The notes: generated by a model not told the origin, from the letters alone. A stretch of 24,412 nt of DNA from an uncultured Lachnospiraceae bacterium (GCA_910584945.1 CAJUDY010000050.1:1-24412); one strand, 5' to 3'. Positions 1 to 7,403 are shown, counted from the stretch's first letter. Translations and numbers: made by a program.

Positions 1-24
1 TCCATGAAACTTATTATACACTAT

Positions 25-312
25 TCACTCTGTTTGCGGAAAATTGATTTCCGTGACGGCGGCCTCTAAACGGTTGTGCTTGATAGAGTGCATGGAGCAG
101 GCTGTCCGGGTGTCACGTTTCAGAAGTTCCTGCACCCGTTCAAAGGTTTCGTGGGTGATGATTGCCTCGTGGGTATCGGGGACGCGCACCCATTCATCCT
201 CCGGCACAGCCTCAATCTGGTGTACCTTGTAGCTTTTCACCCGGCGGCGGCCCTGCACCAAATCCCCGGTGTAAATAGGATTTCTGAGAATATCGGTTAT
301 AATCTTGTTGTC
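25..312 (-). pseudogene. Large serine recombinase, middle fragment (relic)
   Basis: Read on the minus strand from about 312, this encodes a piece beginning near DNKIITDILRNPIYTGD and continuing through VQGRRRVKSYKVHQIEAVP to LLKRDTRTA. That is the recombinase (PF07508-type) region of large serine recombinases of the TnpX/transposon kind. After RDTRTA it jumps to CSMHSIKHNRLEAAV, a block that normally lies some 50-70 residues later, after the zinc-ribbon segment with its CxxC, so the ribbon has been deleted. It then runs off family sequence and stops. There is no catalytic N-terminal domain in the window. The C-terminal part of the same kind of gene lies next to it on the opposite strand (313-660). 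The family is recognised from memory of conserved wording; the deletion and orientation are read directly. Not functional. Confidence 0.75.
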
Positions 313-660
313 AAGCTGTCCCGTGACTATGAACAGGAGCAGGCACAGTTAAAGACCGTCGTGGAAACCCTGGGGCGGGAAGTGAAACAGCAGGAGCAGA
401 AGAAAACCAACGTCAGGAAGTTCATTTCCGTGGTGAAGAAGTACACGGACATGACCCAGCTTGACGCCACAATCCTGCGTGAGTTCGTGGAACAGATCAG
501 GGTGTCCGACACCTACACGACCGACGAACAGCAGAAGCGGGTGAAAATCCGGGAAATTGAGATCGTCTATAACTTCATTGGTGCGTTTGATTTTGAGGAA
601 GCGCGGGAGCAATCCCAAACTGCCCAAGACAAAAATAATGCGAAAGTCGGCGCAGCCTGA
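313..660 (+). pseudogene. Large serine recombinase, C-terminal fragment (relic)
   Basis: The plus strand encodes about 115 residues from LSRDYEQEQAQLKTVVETLG to the stop after NNAKVGAA. It is a charged coiled-coil stretch followed by KFISVVKKYTDMTQLDATIL and REFVEQIRVSD, the C-terminal (DUF4368-type) part of large serine recombinases from conjugative or mobilisable elements. An open frame continues upstream to about 76, but that portion is antisense to the inverted middle fragment and is not protein. There is no start codon or ribosome site of its own. A plausible terminator follows at 702-730, so the original 3' end of the gene is intact. It is most likely the end of a decayed mobile element bordering the chromosome at about 720-733. 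Confidence 0.75.
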
Positions 661-701
661 CGCTACGCCGACCCTCGCTTAAAATGTTTTCTTACGTCAC
701 C

Positions 702-730
702 GCCCCATTTCACCGGGGGCTTTTGTTCTT
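702..730 (+). terminator. Rho-independent terminator after the recombinase relic
   Basis: A GCCCC / GGGGC stem with an 8-base loop (702-720) is followed by a T-rich tract TTTTGTTCTTT. The T tract lies on the plus-strand side, so it ends the recombinase remnant rather than the convergent sdaAA gene, whose stop is at 733. Confidence 0.6.
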
Positions 731-732
731 TC

Positions 733-1611
733 TTATGTCTCTCCAAATACCTGTTTTTTCAGCCGGATACCCGTGGGCGTCGCCGCAAGTCCCGCCTGGG
801 AGGTCTCCTTCAAAGAGCACGGAAGCAAATCTCCTACTTGGCGCATGGCCTGCACGCATTCGTCCACCGGGATCTTGCTCTCCACGCCTGCAAGCGCCAT
901 CTCCGCAGAAGTAAAAGCGATGGCAATCCCCGATACGTTCCTCTTGATGCAGGGGATCTCCACCAGACCCGCCACCGGATCGCACACCAGGCCCAGCTGA
1001 TTCTTAATGGCGATGGCGCAGGCGTGGGCCGCCTGACCCGGAGTCCCTCCGGACAGCTCCACCAGCGCTGCCGCAGCCATGGCGGAAGCAGAACCGCACT
1101 CTGCCTGGCATCCGCCCTGGGCGCCCGCAATGGACGCGTTCTTCGCGATCACCATTCCCACAGCGCCGGCGGTAAAGAGCGCCATAACCGCAGCGTGCTC
1201 GTCGCAACGTCCTTCTTCCAGCAAAGAGACGATGGTGCCCGGAAGAATTCCGCAGGAGCCGGCTGTGGGAGACGCCACGATCCGGCCCATGGCCGCGTTG
1301 TACTCGGATACCGCCACCGCCCGCGCCATGGCGTGATTCAGGAAGCTGCCCGTGATACCGCCTCCTTCAGCGTAAGCTTCGATCCTGGCTGCATCCCCGC
1401 CGGTCAGTCCGGACGTAGAGCAAATATCCGGGTTCTTTCCCTCGCGCACCGCCTCCTGCATCACATGCAGGCTGTTCTCCATCCGCTCATACAGCGCTTC
1501 TTCCGACATCTCTGTCTGCGCTGCCTGATCGGACAGTACCAGGACGGATATGGGAATCTTCTGCTGCTCCGCGGCCTCACAGATCGCCGCAATCGAATCA
1601 TATTCCAGCAT
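733..1611 (-). CDS. sdaAA: L-serine dehydratase, iron-sulfur dependent, alpha subunit
   Basis: This 292-residue protein is the catalytic subunit that deaminates L-serine to pyruvate and ammonia using a [4Fe-4S] cluster instead of PLP. Family blocks are evident: TSGLTGGDAARIEAY near 66-80, SPTAGSCGILPGT near 114-126, GAQGGCQAECGSASAM near 163-178, and LVCDPVAGLVEIPCIKRN near 208-225. Cysteines 168, 210 and 221 are spaced 42 and 11 residues apart, the spacing I know for the three cluster-binding cysteines of characterised members; that comparison is from memory. The length is normal for the clostridial/Bacillus split alpha subunit. It is last in a minus-strand operon, starting 17 bases after sdaAB ends. 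The ATG at 1611 has a GAAAGGAGCAG ribosome site. Cytoplasmic. Confidence 0.95.
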   Translation of the reverse strand: MLEYDSIAAICEAAEQQKIPISVLVLSDQAAQTEMSEEALYERMENSLHVMQEAVREGKNPDICSTSGLTGGDAARIEAYAEGGGITGSFLNHAMARAVAVSEYNAAMGRIVASPTAGSCGILPGTIVSLLEEGRCDEHAAVMALFTAGAVGMVIAKNASIAGAQGGCQAECGSASAMAAAALVELSGGTPGQAAHACAIAIKNQLGLVCDPVAGLVEIPCIKRNVSGIAIAFTSAEMALAGVESKIPVDECVQAMRQVGDLLPCSLKETSQAGLAATPTGIRLKKQVFGET

Positions 1612-1628
1612 ACTGACTGCTCCTTTCT

Positions 1629-2288
1629 TTAGATCGCACGGATCAGCACGACGTTGATGATATTCGGCAGGATACGCAGACTATTTATGAGATTTTCTTC
1701 CACGTCTCCGTCTACCTCGATGGTCATAACTGCCTCCCCGCCCTTCTTCGGACGGGTCAGGCGGAAATTGCCGATGTTCGTTCCCGAATAAGCCATAAAG
1801 TTCGTGACGGCGGCGATGGTGCCCGGCTTGTCATAATGCAGCACCATCAGGGTATTATACTGTCCGGTAAAAGACACTTCCATCCCGTTGATCTCCGTAA
1901 CCAGGATATTGCCTCCTCCGATGCTCGCCCCCTGCACCGTGCACTCGGCGCCATGTTCCCCCTTCAGGTGAATTCTGGCCGTATTGGGATGAGTTCCCGG
2001 AAGATCTTCCGCCAGGAAAGAATATGTTAATCCTTCCTCATCGGCAAGCGTAAGCGAACGACGAATCCGTTCATCATCCGAATGCATACCCATGATGCCG
2101 GAGATCAGCGCCTTGTCCGTGCCGTGTCCCCGGTAAGTCTGAGCAAAAGACCCGGACAGCTGAATCCTGGCCTCCACTGCCCGCTCACCCAGAATCTTCC
2201 ATGCCACTCTTCCCAGCCGCACGGCGCCCGCGGTGTGGGAACTGGACGGTCCGATCATCACGGGACCGATAATATCAAATACGTTCAT
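1629..2288 (-). CDS. sdaAB: L-serine dehydratase, iron-sulfur dependent, beta subunit
   Basis: This 219-residue partner of the alpha subunit starts MNVFDIIGPVMIGPSSSHTA, the hallmark opening of the beta domain. That domain is thought to contribute substrate binding and contact with the alpha subunit. The C-terminal third (about 148-219, beginning TLMVLHYDKPGTIAAV) is an ACT domain, a fold that often senses amino acids, so serine feedback or activation is plausible. The gene lies between the symporter (stop at 2321) and sdaAA, which it precedes by 17 bases. All three are co-directional, consistent with one transcript. The length is typical. No oddities seen. Confidence 0.94.
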   Translation of the reverse strand: MNVFDIIGPVMIGPSSSHTAGAVRLGRVAWKILGERAVEARIQLSGSFAQTYRGHGTDKALISGIMGMHSDDERIRRSLTLADEEGLTYSFLAEDLPGTHPNTARIHLKGEHGAECTVQGASIGGGNILVTEINGMEVSFTGQYNTLMVLHYDKPGTIAAVTNFMAYSGTNIGNFRLTRPKKGGEAVMTIEVDGDVEENLINSLRILPNIINVVLIRAI

Positions 2289-2320
2289 ATGTCCTCTGTC
2301 CTTTATCTAAGCTCCACATC

Positions 2321-3523
2321 TTATTTTTTAATCCATTTTTCATAGATGGTGTTTACGATGATACCGATGGCGTTGTCTCCCGACACGTTACATGCCGTTC
2401 CAAAGGAATCCTGTGTGATATACAGCGCCACCATGATCGCGCAGATCGGTCCGTCCGGATTGCCTGCCTCCGCCCCGAACACCATATAGAGGAACGGCAG
2501 AGCGGTCATGATAGAGCCACCCGGCGCGCCGGGAGAAGCGACCATGGCGATTCCCAGCGTCATGATAAAGGGAATGACCGTCATAAGGCTGATGGGAAGC
2601 TGGTTCATCAGACAGACTGCGGTCGCGCAGGCCGTGATGGTGATCATGGAACCTGCCATATGGATATTGGCGCACAGAGGCACCACAAAATTACGGATTT
2701 GCTCGGACACGCCATCCTTTTCCGCGCACTGCAGGTTCACCGGGATCGTCGCTGCGGAAGACTGGGTTCCCAGTGCTGTAGTATAACCAGGAATCTGGTT
2801 TTTGATCAGCGTAAACGGATTCTTTTTGCTGATGGTCCCGGCGATGGTGAACTGAATCACAATGCAGATCAGATGCATGAGGATCACCACAAGGAACACC
2901 TTCCACAGGATACTTAAGATCGCAAAGGTCTTGCCAGATTTGGTCATGTCCGTGAAGGTTCCGCAGATGTACAGAGGCAACAGCGGAATGATCACCGTAT
3001 GGAGTACTTTGTCGATAATGCCGGAAAAGTCCTTCATGCCGTTGTAGAGGCTGTTCCCGATCTCCTTTCCGCGCATGGTGGACAGACAAAGCCCCAGTAC
3101 AAATGCAAGGGCCACCGCCGACAGCGTATCCAAAAGCGGCTGAAGCTGAATGCCAAAGTAGGCGCTCAGAGAGTTGTCCGCCGTCGCCGCAATCTGCTCC
3201 ATGGCTTCCGCGCTCATAAAGCTCGGGAACAGGCCGCTGGCCACCAGATAAGAACAGGTCCCCGCAACCAGCGTGGAACCATAGGCGAGACAGACCGTGA
3301 TCAGAAGGAGCTTCCCTGCCCCCTGGCTTAAGTCTGCGATTCCCATGGTCACATAAGCCACGATCATCAGCGGAATCACAAATTTCAAAAAGGTGCTGAA
3401 CAGGCTGGACGCAGTGACAACGACCCGGCAGACGCTCTCCGGCAGGAACTGTCCGAAGAGGATACCGAGAATAATTGCGATAATGAGTTTTGGCACAAGG
3501 CCCAGTTTTTTCTTTTCCATCAT
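2321..3523 (-). CDS. Amino acid:cation symporter (DAACS/SstT-like), probable serine carrier
   Basis: This is a 400-residue integral membrane protein of the dicarboxylate/amino acid:cation symporter family. Visible family elements are GTQSSAATIP (first re-entrant hairpin), GAPGGS (second hairpin), a diverged NIHM in place of the usual NMDG, and D372-SFGTACNVSG-D383 in the last transport helix. In that helix the family pattern is DxxRTxxNVxGD. Here the arginine that binds acidic side chains is replaced by G375, which argues for a neutral substrate. With sdaAB/sdaAA immediately downstream, serine (or serine/threonine) uptake coupled to Na+ or H+ is the likely role. The frame stays open upstream to 3763, but the ATG at 3523 has GGAG six bases before it and gives the expected N-terminus MMEKKKLGLVPKL. 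Confidence 0.88.
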   Translation of the reverse strand: MMEKKKLGLVPKLIIAIILGILFGQFLPESVCRVVVTASSLFSTFLKFVIPLMIVAYVTMGIADLSQGAGKLLLITVCLAYGSTLVAGTCSYLVASGLFPSFMSAEAMEQIAATADNSLSAYFGIQLQPLLDTLSAVALAFVLGLCLSTMRGKEIGNSLYNGMKDFSGIIDKVLHTVIIPLLPLYICGTFTDMTKSGKTFAILSILWKVFLVVILMHLICIVIQFTIAGTISKKNPFTLIKNQIPGYTTALGTQSSAATIPVNLQCAEKDGVSEQIRNFVVPLCANIHMAGSMITITACATAVCLMNQLPISLMTVIPFIMTLGIAMVASPGAPGGSIMTALPFLYMVFGAEAGNPDGPICAIMVALYITQDSFGTACNVSGDNAIGIIVNTIYEKWIKK

Positions 3524-3656
3524 ATTTCTCTCCATAAGCTTTTCTAACGATCGTTCTTCCAACCCCCTGCATCTCCCCGGCGCCGTGTGAAATCTGCGAA
3601 GTCCGTCTGACGCGGAATATTGTCCTTGTCCAAAAGAAAAATCGTCGTAAATGTAT

Positions 3657-3704
3657 GTGTATCGAATACACTTACAGCATATCTCTTTTTGCCGAAAAAA
3701 ACAA
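3657..3704 (-). promoter_or_regulatory. Promoter and palindromic operator of the serine operon
   Basis: On the minus strand, TTGTTT (3699-3704), a 17-base spacer and TATGCT (3676-3681) form a SigA-type promoter. A perfect palindrome, GTGTAT-CGA-ATACAC at 3657-3671, lies across the expected start point, a typical repressor position. About 140 bases of leader follow before the ATG at 3523. I see no recognisable riboswitch in that leader. Confidence 0.65.
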
Positions 3705-3726
3705 GAGGAAAAATCGAAATTTGTTC

Positions 3727-3754
3727 TTGAAATTTTTCTCAGACGTGCTATAAT
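3727..3754 (+). promoter_or_regulatory. Promoter of the tRNA pair
   Basis: TTGAAA (3727-3732), a 16-base spacer and a perfect TATAAT (3749-3754) lie directly upstream of tRNA-Val. The -10 ends nine bases before the mature 5' end. This is a strong housekeeping promoter, back to back with the serine operon promoter. Confidence 0.8.
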
Positions 3755-3763
3755 AAGGGTCAT

Positions 3764-3837
3764 GGAAGCATAGCTCAGCTGGGATGAGCGTTCGCCTCAC
3801 ACGCGAGAGGTCATGGGTTCGAGCCCCATTGCTTCCA
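3764..3837 (+). tRNA. tRNA-Val (anticodon CAC)
   Basis: The full cloverleaf is readable over 74 bases. The acceptor stem GGAAGCA/TGCTTCC is perfect, the D stem is GCTC/GAGC, and the anticodon stem TTCGC/GCGAG closes the loop CTCACAC, giving CAC, which decodes GUG. The T arm is ATGGG-TTCGAGC-CCCAT with discriminator A. CCA is not encoded. It is co-transcribed with the next tRNA 16 bases downstream. Confidence 0.95.
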
Positions 3838-3853
3838 TTTTTTCAATAAATAA

Positions 3854-3926
3854 GGGGCATTAGCGCAGTTGGGAGCGCGCAACATTCGCATTGTTGAGGC
3901 CGTGGGTTCGAATCCCATATGCTCCA
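3854..3926 (+). tRNA. tRNA-Ala (anticodon CGC)
   Basis: The cloverleaf spans 73 bases. The acceptor stem GGGGCAT/ATGCTCC contains a G3-U70 wobble pair, the alanine identity element. The D stem is GCGC/GCGC, the anticodon stem CAACA/TGTTG closes the loop TTCGCAT (anticodon CGC, decoding GCG), and the T arm is GTGGG-TTCGAAT-CCCAT. Discriminator A; CCA is not encoded. Confidence 0.95.
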
Positions 3927-3931
3927 TATTT

Positions 3932-3980
3932 AAAAACCTGTAAAACCGTTAGAATACATTGTTTTACAGGTTTTTTTGTT
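3932..3980 (+). terminator. Terminator of the tRNA unit
   Basis: A perfect 15-bp inverted repeat (AAAAACCTGTAAAAC at 3932-3946 and its complement at 3961-3975) with a 14-base loop runs into a T tract TTTTTTTGTTG. It starts six bases after the tRNA-Ala 3' end. Confidence 0.85.
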
Positions 3981-4010
3981 GTCTTTTCTGCCCTCCGTTC
4001 TGTTTCAGGC

Positions 4011-4145
4011 TTACCTTTGGAGTGAAAAATTCTTAATATCAATATATATTTTCAAGGCTTCATAGGTTTCCGTACCTGCCCAATAACTTTTACAACGTCT
4101 GCGTTTTATTACATCAACGACGGATTTCGGGGTATAAGCAGGTTT
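4011..4145 (-). pseudogene. Fragment of an AAA-ATPase-like (PF09820-type) gene
   Basis: The minus strand has a 45-codon stretch with no start codon, reading AYTPKSVVDVIKRR, then SYWAGTETYEALKIYID, then a stop at 4011-4013. This wording (YTPxSV followed by SYW-x-x-TETYEAL-x-x-YI) matches the linker after the ATPase domain in the AAA-ATPase-like proteins that carry a C-terminal PD-(D/E)XK nuclease domain; they are common as multicopy genes in gut Clostridia and Bacteroidetes. Nothing recognisable of the ATPase or nuclease domain remains on either side. It fills the gap between the tRNA terminator and the terminator of the methyltransferase gene. The family call is from memory of the conserved pattern. 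Confidence 0.6.
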
Positions 4146-4156
4146 GCATAGAAACA

Positions 4157-4183
4157 ATGGCCGCCGAAATCACCGGCGGCCAT
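4157..4183 (-). terminator. Terminator at the end of the importer/methyltransferase operon
   Basis: A perfect 10-bp inverted repeat, ATGGCCGCCG (4157-4166) and CGGCGGCCAT (4174-4183), has a 7-base loop and begins 10 bases beyond the methyltransferase stop. The downstream T run is short (TTGTTTC), so it may be a partial terminator or an mRNA 3'-end stabiliser. Confidence 0.65.
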
Positions 4184-4192
4184 CATGACCTG

Positions 4193-4975
4193 TCAGGCAG
4201 AAACCGCTGTCTGTTCTTCTGCGTGATTACATTTTTCCGCACAGATCAGGAACATGGGCGTGGACGCGTAGTTCGCCTGCTCGGTCAGATCCCAGACCCT
4301 CTCCCACACCCGCTCGTCCGCCTGAATCTGACCGTCGGTGTACGTCTTCAGCACGTCCAGATCCCATGCCGGACGCATGATCTGGCTCATGGGAACCTGC
4401 CTGGCAATCTCTTCCATGGCATCGATATCCGTGCCGGTGTAATGATCCTCCAGATGAAGGGCTACCACCCGCTCCCGGTCCTCCTCGTATCTCCTGCGCA
4501 TCCGGTCATCGAACAGATGATGATACCAGTTGGCGTCGAAATTCAGAAGCCGTCCGCCCTCCTTCAATACCCGCATCCACTCCCCATAGGCCTGTTTTGG
4601 CTCTTCCAGATTCCAGGTCAGGTTGCGGGAGATCACCACATCGAACGTCCCGTCGGGAAAGTCCAGATGCTGTGCATCCATCTGACGGAAGCAAATCTTC
4701 TCCTCCAGCGCTCCCGCATTCTCCTTCGCCTGCCGGAGCATGGCTTCCGTGTAATCCACCGCCGTCACCTCATATCCCTCTTTTGCCAGAAGTATCGCAA
4801 AGAAACCAGGGCCTGTTCCCACATCCAGAATCTTCAGATTTCTTCCCTCCGGCAGGTGCTTCTTAATCTCCCGGAACCACACCTGATCCTGCCCCGTGGC
4901 AAGCTCATGGCGGTTCACTTCTGAATATCCCTCTGCCCTGCCGGTCCAGTACTGTTGGATCTTTGATAATAACAT
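4193..4975 (-). CDS. SAM-dependent class I methyltransferase (distal copy)
   Basis: This 260-residue Rossmann-fold methyltransferase has motif I ILDVGTGPGFF at about 49-59, the acidic end of strand 2 in VTAVDYTEAML, and a motif IV-like DVVISRNLTWNLEEP. It is the last gene of the importer operon, 21 bases after the binding protein. It is clearly paralogous to the methyltransferase at 10136-10960: both carry a YW near the N-terminus, LDVGTGPGFFAI, VISRN-x-x-WNLE-x-PK, FDANWY, and a TPxFxICA-x-K ending. Conserved FDANWY followed by LFD suggests a shared specialised substrate site rather than a generic enzyme. The substrate is unknown; a small molecule handled by the adjacent importer is the contextual inference. 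The ATG at 4975 follows GGGGGTAAGGG. Confidence 0.9.
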   Translation of the reverse strand: MLLSKIQQYWTGRAEGYSEVNRHELATGQDQVWFREIKKHLPEGRNLKILDVGTGPGFFAILLAKEGYEVTAVDYTEAMLRQAKENAGALEEKICFRQMDAQHLDFPDGTFDVVISRNLTWNLEEPKQAYGEWMRVLKEGGRLLNFDANWYHHLFDDRMRRRYEEDRERVVALHLEDHYTGTDIDAMEEIARQVPMSQIMRPAWDLDVLKTYTDGQIQADERVWERVWDLTEQANYASTPMFLICAEKCNHAEEQTAVSA

Positions 4976-4996
4976 TTCCCTTACCCCCGTTTTGTT

Positions 4997-6619
4997 TTAA
5001 TTTTTATCCAGATCCACCGTGATCTCATAGTAATCGCAGGGATGCGCCACAAGTCCGGTTACGCCCTCGCCGGAGACCATGGACATCTTAAGATGAGAAG
5101 CAAAGACAAAGCCGTTGTCATCCAAGATCACCTGGGTCATCTGCGTTGCCAGCTTTGCACGTTCTGCCGCGTCAAAGGTCTGGCTCATCTGTTCCTCCAG
5201 CGCTTCCAGCTCGTCACTGTGGTATTTGCCGCGATTCTTGGAGGACGCATCCAGACAATGGGTCGTAAAGAAGAACTCAGGATCGCCTGTGGGCGCGGTC
5301 ACGAAGGCGCTGGCATAGATATCCCAGTCCCCACGGTCAATGAAGTCCAGATGGTTCGCCGTACAGTTCACCTGGAGATCAATGCCGATCTCTTTCATGG
5401 TCGCCTGTACGCTTTCGGCCAGAAGCGGAAGCTCCTGACGGCTGGGATAGGTCAGCCAGCGAAGGGTCAGTTTCTGTCCGTTCTTATCCACATAACCATC
5501 CCCGTCCGTATCGGTCCAGCCTGCCTCTGCCAGAAGCGCTCTGGACGCCTCCAGGTCAAAGGGCTGTGCCGTCACCATGCTGTCCCCGTAAGCGAAGCTT
5601 GCCGGGAACGGTCCCACTGCCGGACTGCCGTTGCCGTTCATCAATACTTTGGTAAAATTCTCGCGGTCGATGGCGCCTGCAATGGCTCTGCGCACATTGG
5701 CGTCCTGAAGCGCTTCCGTCTCATAGTTCATGGCGCCGAAGAAAGAGCGGGAGGTCTCGCTGGAAGAGATTGTGTAAGGCGCGCTCTCAAAAAGCGGCAG
5801 GCTTGCATAGGGCATCCCATAAGCGCCGTCCAGCTCTCCCGACTGCATGGCCATGGTCATGGTGTCCCCGTCGGAGATCGTCTGTACATAGATTGTATCC
5901 AGATGGGGCGTGCCGTCCCAGTAGTTTTCATTCTTCACCAGCGTCAGACCCTTGTCCGTCTCCACCAGCGTCGCCCGGTAGGGCCCGGTGCCGGAGACAT
6001 TGCCGTCGTCCGTGATCCCGGCTTCCATATCAATGATGCAGCCGTAGGGCTCCGCCAGATAGTTGATCAGCGCCGGCACCGGCACTTCCGTCTTAATCGT
6101 CAGCTTCTGTCCGTCCGCAGTTACTTCCTGAATCTTCAGGTCGCCTGCCGCGCGCTCGTGCACCTCGGTCAGATGATCCAGACATTCCTTGACCGCCTGA
6201 GCGTCCAAAGTGCGTCCGCTGGTAAAAGTCACGCCGTCCCTTAGCGTGATCTCCCAGGTCGTCTCATCCACGTTCGTATACTCCGTCGCCAGCCAGGGCT
6301 CCGCTTCCATGGCATCCGAATACTTGAACAGTGTCTCCCCGATTCCGTAACGGATACAGGCCCATCCGGCATAGCCGTTGTGCGGATTGACATCAGACTC
6401 GTCATTCTCCGCATTGAAGGTCGTATCCCCATAGTAAAACACCTTCTCTTCTTCCGACGACGCCTGGGAACTGCTCCCTGCATCCTGCCCACTGTCCGCC
6501 GTATCCTCTGATGGCGACGAGCTTTCGTTTCCACTCCCGCAGCCTGCCAGGAGACATGCGCTCATCGTCACTGCAAGCAGCGATACGCCGAATTTCTTCC
6601 AAAAATTTTTTTTCATCAT
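4997..6619 (-). CDS. ABC importer substrate-binding lipoprotein (NikA/OppA family, SBP family 5)
   Basis: This 540-residue extracytoplasmic binding protein has a lipoprotein signal peptide of lysine-rich start, hydrophobic core and lipobox LAGC with Cys27 as the lipidation site. A Ser/Glu-rich tether (about 28-58) precedes the family 5 fold, seen in EPWLATEYTNVDETTWEITL, LRDGVTFTSG, VSGTGPYRA, LVKNENYWDGTPHLD and DANVRRAIAGAIDRENF. A DTDGDGYVD loop resembles a calcium-binding loop, common in this family. The overall shape is closer to NikA/DppA-type proteins than to large OppA proteins, but the substrate (nickel-chelator complex, peptide or other metallophore) cannot be read. Unusually, the gene comes after the permease and ATPase genes, between nikE-like (28-base gap) and a methyltransferase. 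GAGGT precedes the ATG. Confidence 0.88.
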   Translation of the reverse strand: MMKKNFWKKFGVSLLAVTMSACLLAGCGSGNESSSPSEDTADSGQDAGSSSQASSEEEKVFYYGDTTFNAENDESDVNPHNGYAGWACIRYGIGETLFKYSDAMEAEPWLATEYTNVDETTWEITLRDGVTFTSGRTLDAQAVKECLDHLTEVHERAAGDLKIQEVTADGQKLTIKTEVPVPALINYLAEPYGCIIDMEAGITDDGNVSGTGPYRATLVETDKGLTLVKNENYWDGTPHLDTIYVQTISDGDTMTMAMQSGELDGAYGMPYASLPLFESAPYTISSSETSRSFFGAMNYETEALQDANVRRAIAGAIDRENFTKVLMNGNGSPAVGPFPASFAYGDSMVTAQPFDLEASRALLAEAGWTDTDGDGYVDKNGQKLTLRWLTYPSRQELPLLAESVQATMKEIGIDLQVNCTANHLDFIDRGDWDIYASAFVTAPTGDPEFFFTTHCLDASSKNRGKYHSDELEALEEQMSQTFDAAERAKLATQMTQVILDDNGFVFASHLKMSMVSGEGVTGLVAHPCDYYEITVDLDKN

Positions 6620-6647
6620 CTAACGGTACCTCACTTGTATATTTTAT

Positions 6648-7403
6648 TCAAAAGACCGAATCCACCAGAACTCTGGTGTATTCTTCTTTCGGATGCATAA
6701 TGATTTCGTCCGGAACCCCCTGTTCCACGACGCTTCCCTGATACATGACCAGCACCCGGTCGCAGAGAGTCTGCACCAGAGCCAGGTCATGGCAGATCAG
6801 AAGCAGCGAGAGCCCCTGCTCCTTTTGAAATTTCTTTAAAAGATCCACGATCTGTGCCTGCACCGTCACATCCAGCGCGCTGGTCGCCTCGTCGCAGATG
6901 ATCAGCTCCGGACCCGGCGCAAGCGCTCTGGCAATAGCCGCCCGCTGGCACTGGCCGCCGCTGACCTCATGGGGATAGCGGGATGCGAACTCCCGGTCCA
7001 GTTCCACCATATCAAGAAGCTCGTACATTCTCTCCTTCGCCCGTGCCTTCGGCATGCTCTGGTTGCGCATGCTCTCCATAATGCCGTCCCCAAGAGAACG
7101 CCTTGGATCAAAGGAATCCTGCGGCGTCTGGAACACCATCTGAATCTTCGTATAAAGTTCCCGCTCCTTTTTGCCTCTTAAGAACAGCGTCTCCGCTCCC
7201 TCCAGCAAAACGCTGCCTGCATCCGGTGCTGTCAGATGGGTGATGATCTTCGCGGTCGTACTTTTACCGCAGCCGCTCTCTCCCACCAGCCCCAGGCATT
7301 CCCCTTTATTCACATCAAAACTGACGCCGTCTACCGCCACAAAGGGAACTTTATTTTTGTAAAATGTCTTTCTCAATTCTTTTACTTCCAGTAATCTCTG
7401 CAT
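6648..7403 (-). CDS. ABC importer ATPase (NikE/OppF/DppF type)
   Basis: This is a 251-residue nucleotide-binding subunit powering the importer together with the preceding ATPase. Walker A is GESGCGKST, the Q-loop region reads MVFQTPQDSFDPRRSLGDG, the signature is VSGGQCQRAAIARAL, Walker B is LIICDEATSALD, and the switch is ICHDLALV. The family's C-terminal piece (HPKEEYTRVLVDS) is present. The frame opens at a TTG at 7421, but the ATG at 7403 has GAGGGTG at proper spacing and begins MQRLLEVKELRKTF, the natural N-terminus. It starts four bases after the stop of the other ATPase, so the two are translationally linked. Confidence 0.92.
   Translation of the reverse strand: MQRLLEVKELRKTFYKNKVPFVAVDGVSFDVNKGECLGLVGESGCGKSTTAKIITHLTAPDAGSVLLEGAETLFLRGKKERELYTKIQMVFQTPQDSFDPRRSLGDGIMESMRNQSMPKARAKERMYELLDMVELDREFASRYPHEVSGGQCQRAAIARALAPGPELIICDEATSALDVTVQAQIVDLLKKFQKEQGLSLLLICHDLALVQTLCDRVLVMYQGSVVEQGVPDEIIMHPKEEYTRVLVDSVF

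Noticed and set aside
76..660. Open frame of 194 codons on the plus strand
   Set aside because: Only the last 115 codons resemble protein (recombinase C-terminus); the first part is antisense to the inverted recombinase fragment.
2321..3763. 480-residue version of the symporter
   Set aside because: The extra 80 N-terminal residues span the promoter and leader and do not resemble transporter sequence; the ATG at 3523 has a good ribosome site.
3860..4042. Minus-strand frame with GIRTHGLNNANVARS
   Set aside because: This is the antisense of the tRNA-Ala gene, a well-known false protein signal.
5042..6244. 400-codon plus-strand frame opposite the binding-protein gene
   Set aside because: It is a shadow of the lipoprotein gene; histidine/arginine-rich composition, no domain, no ribosome site.
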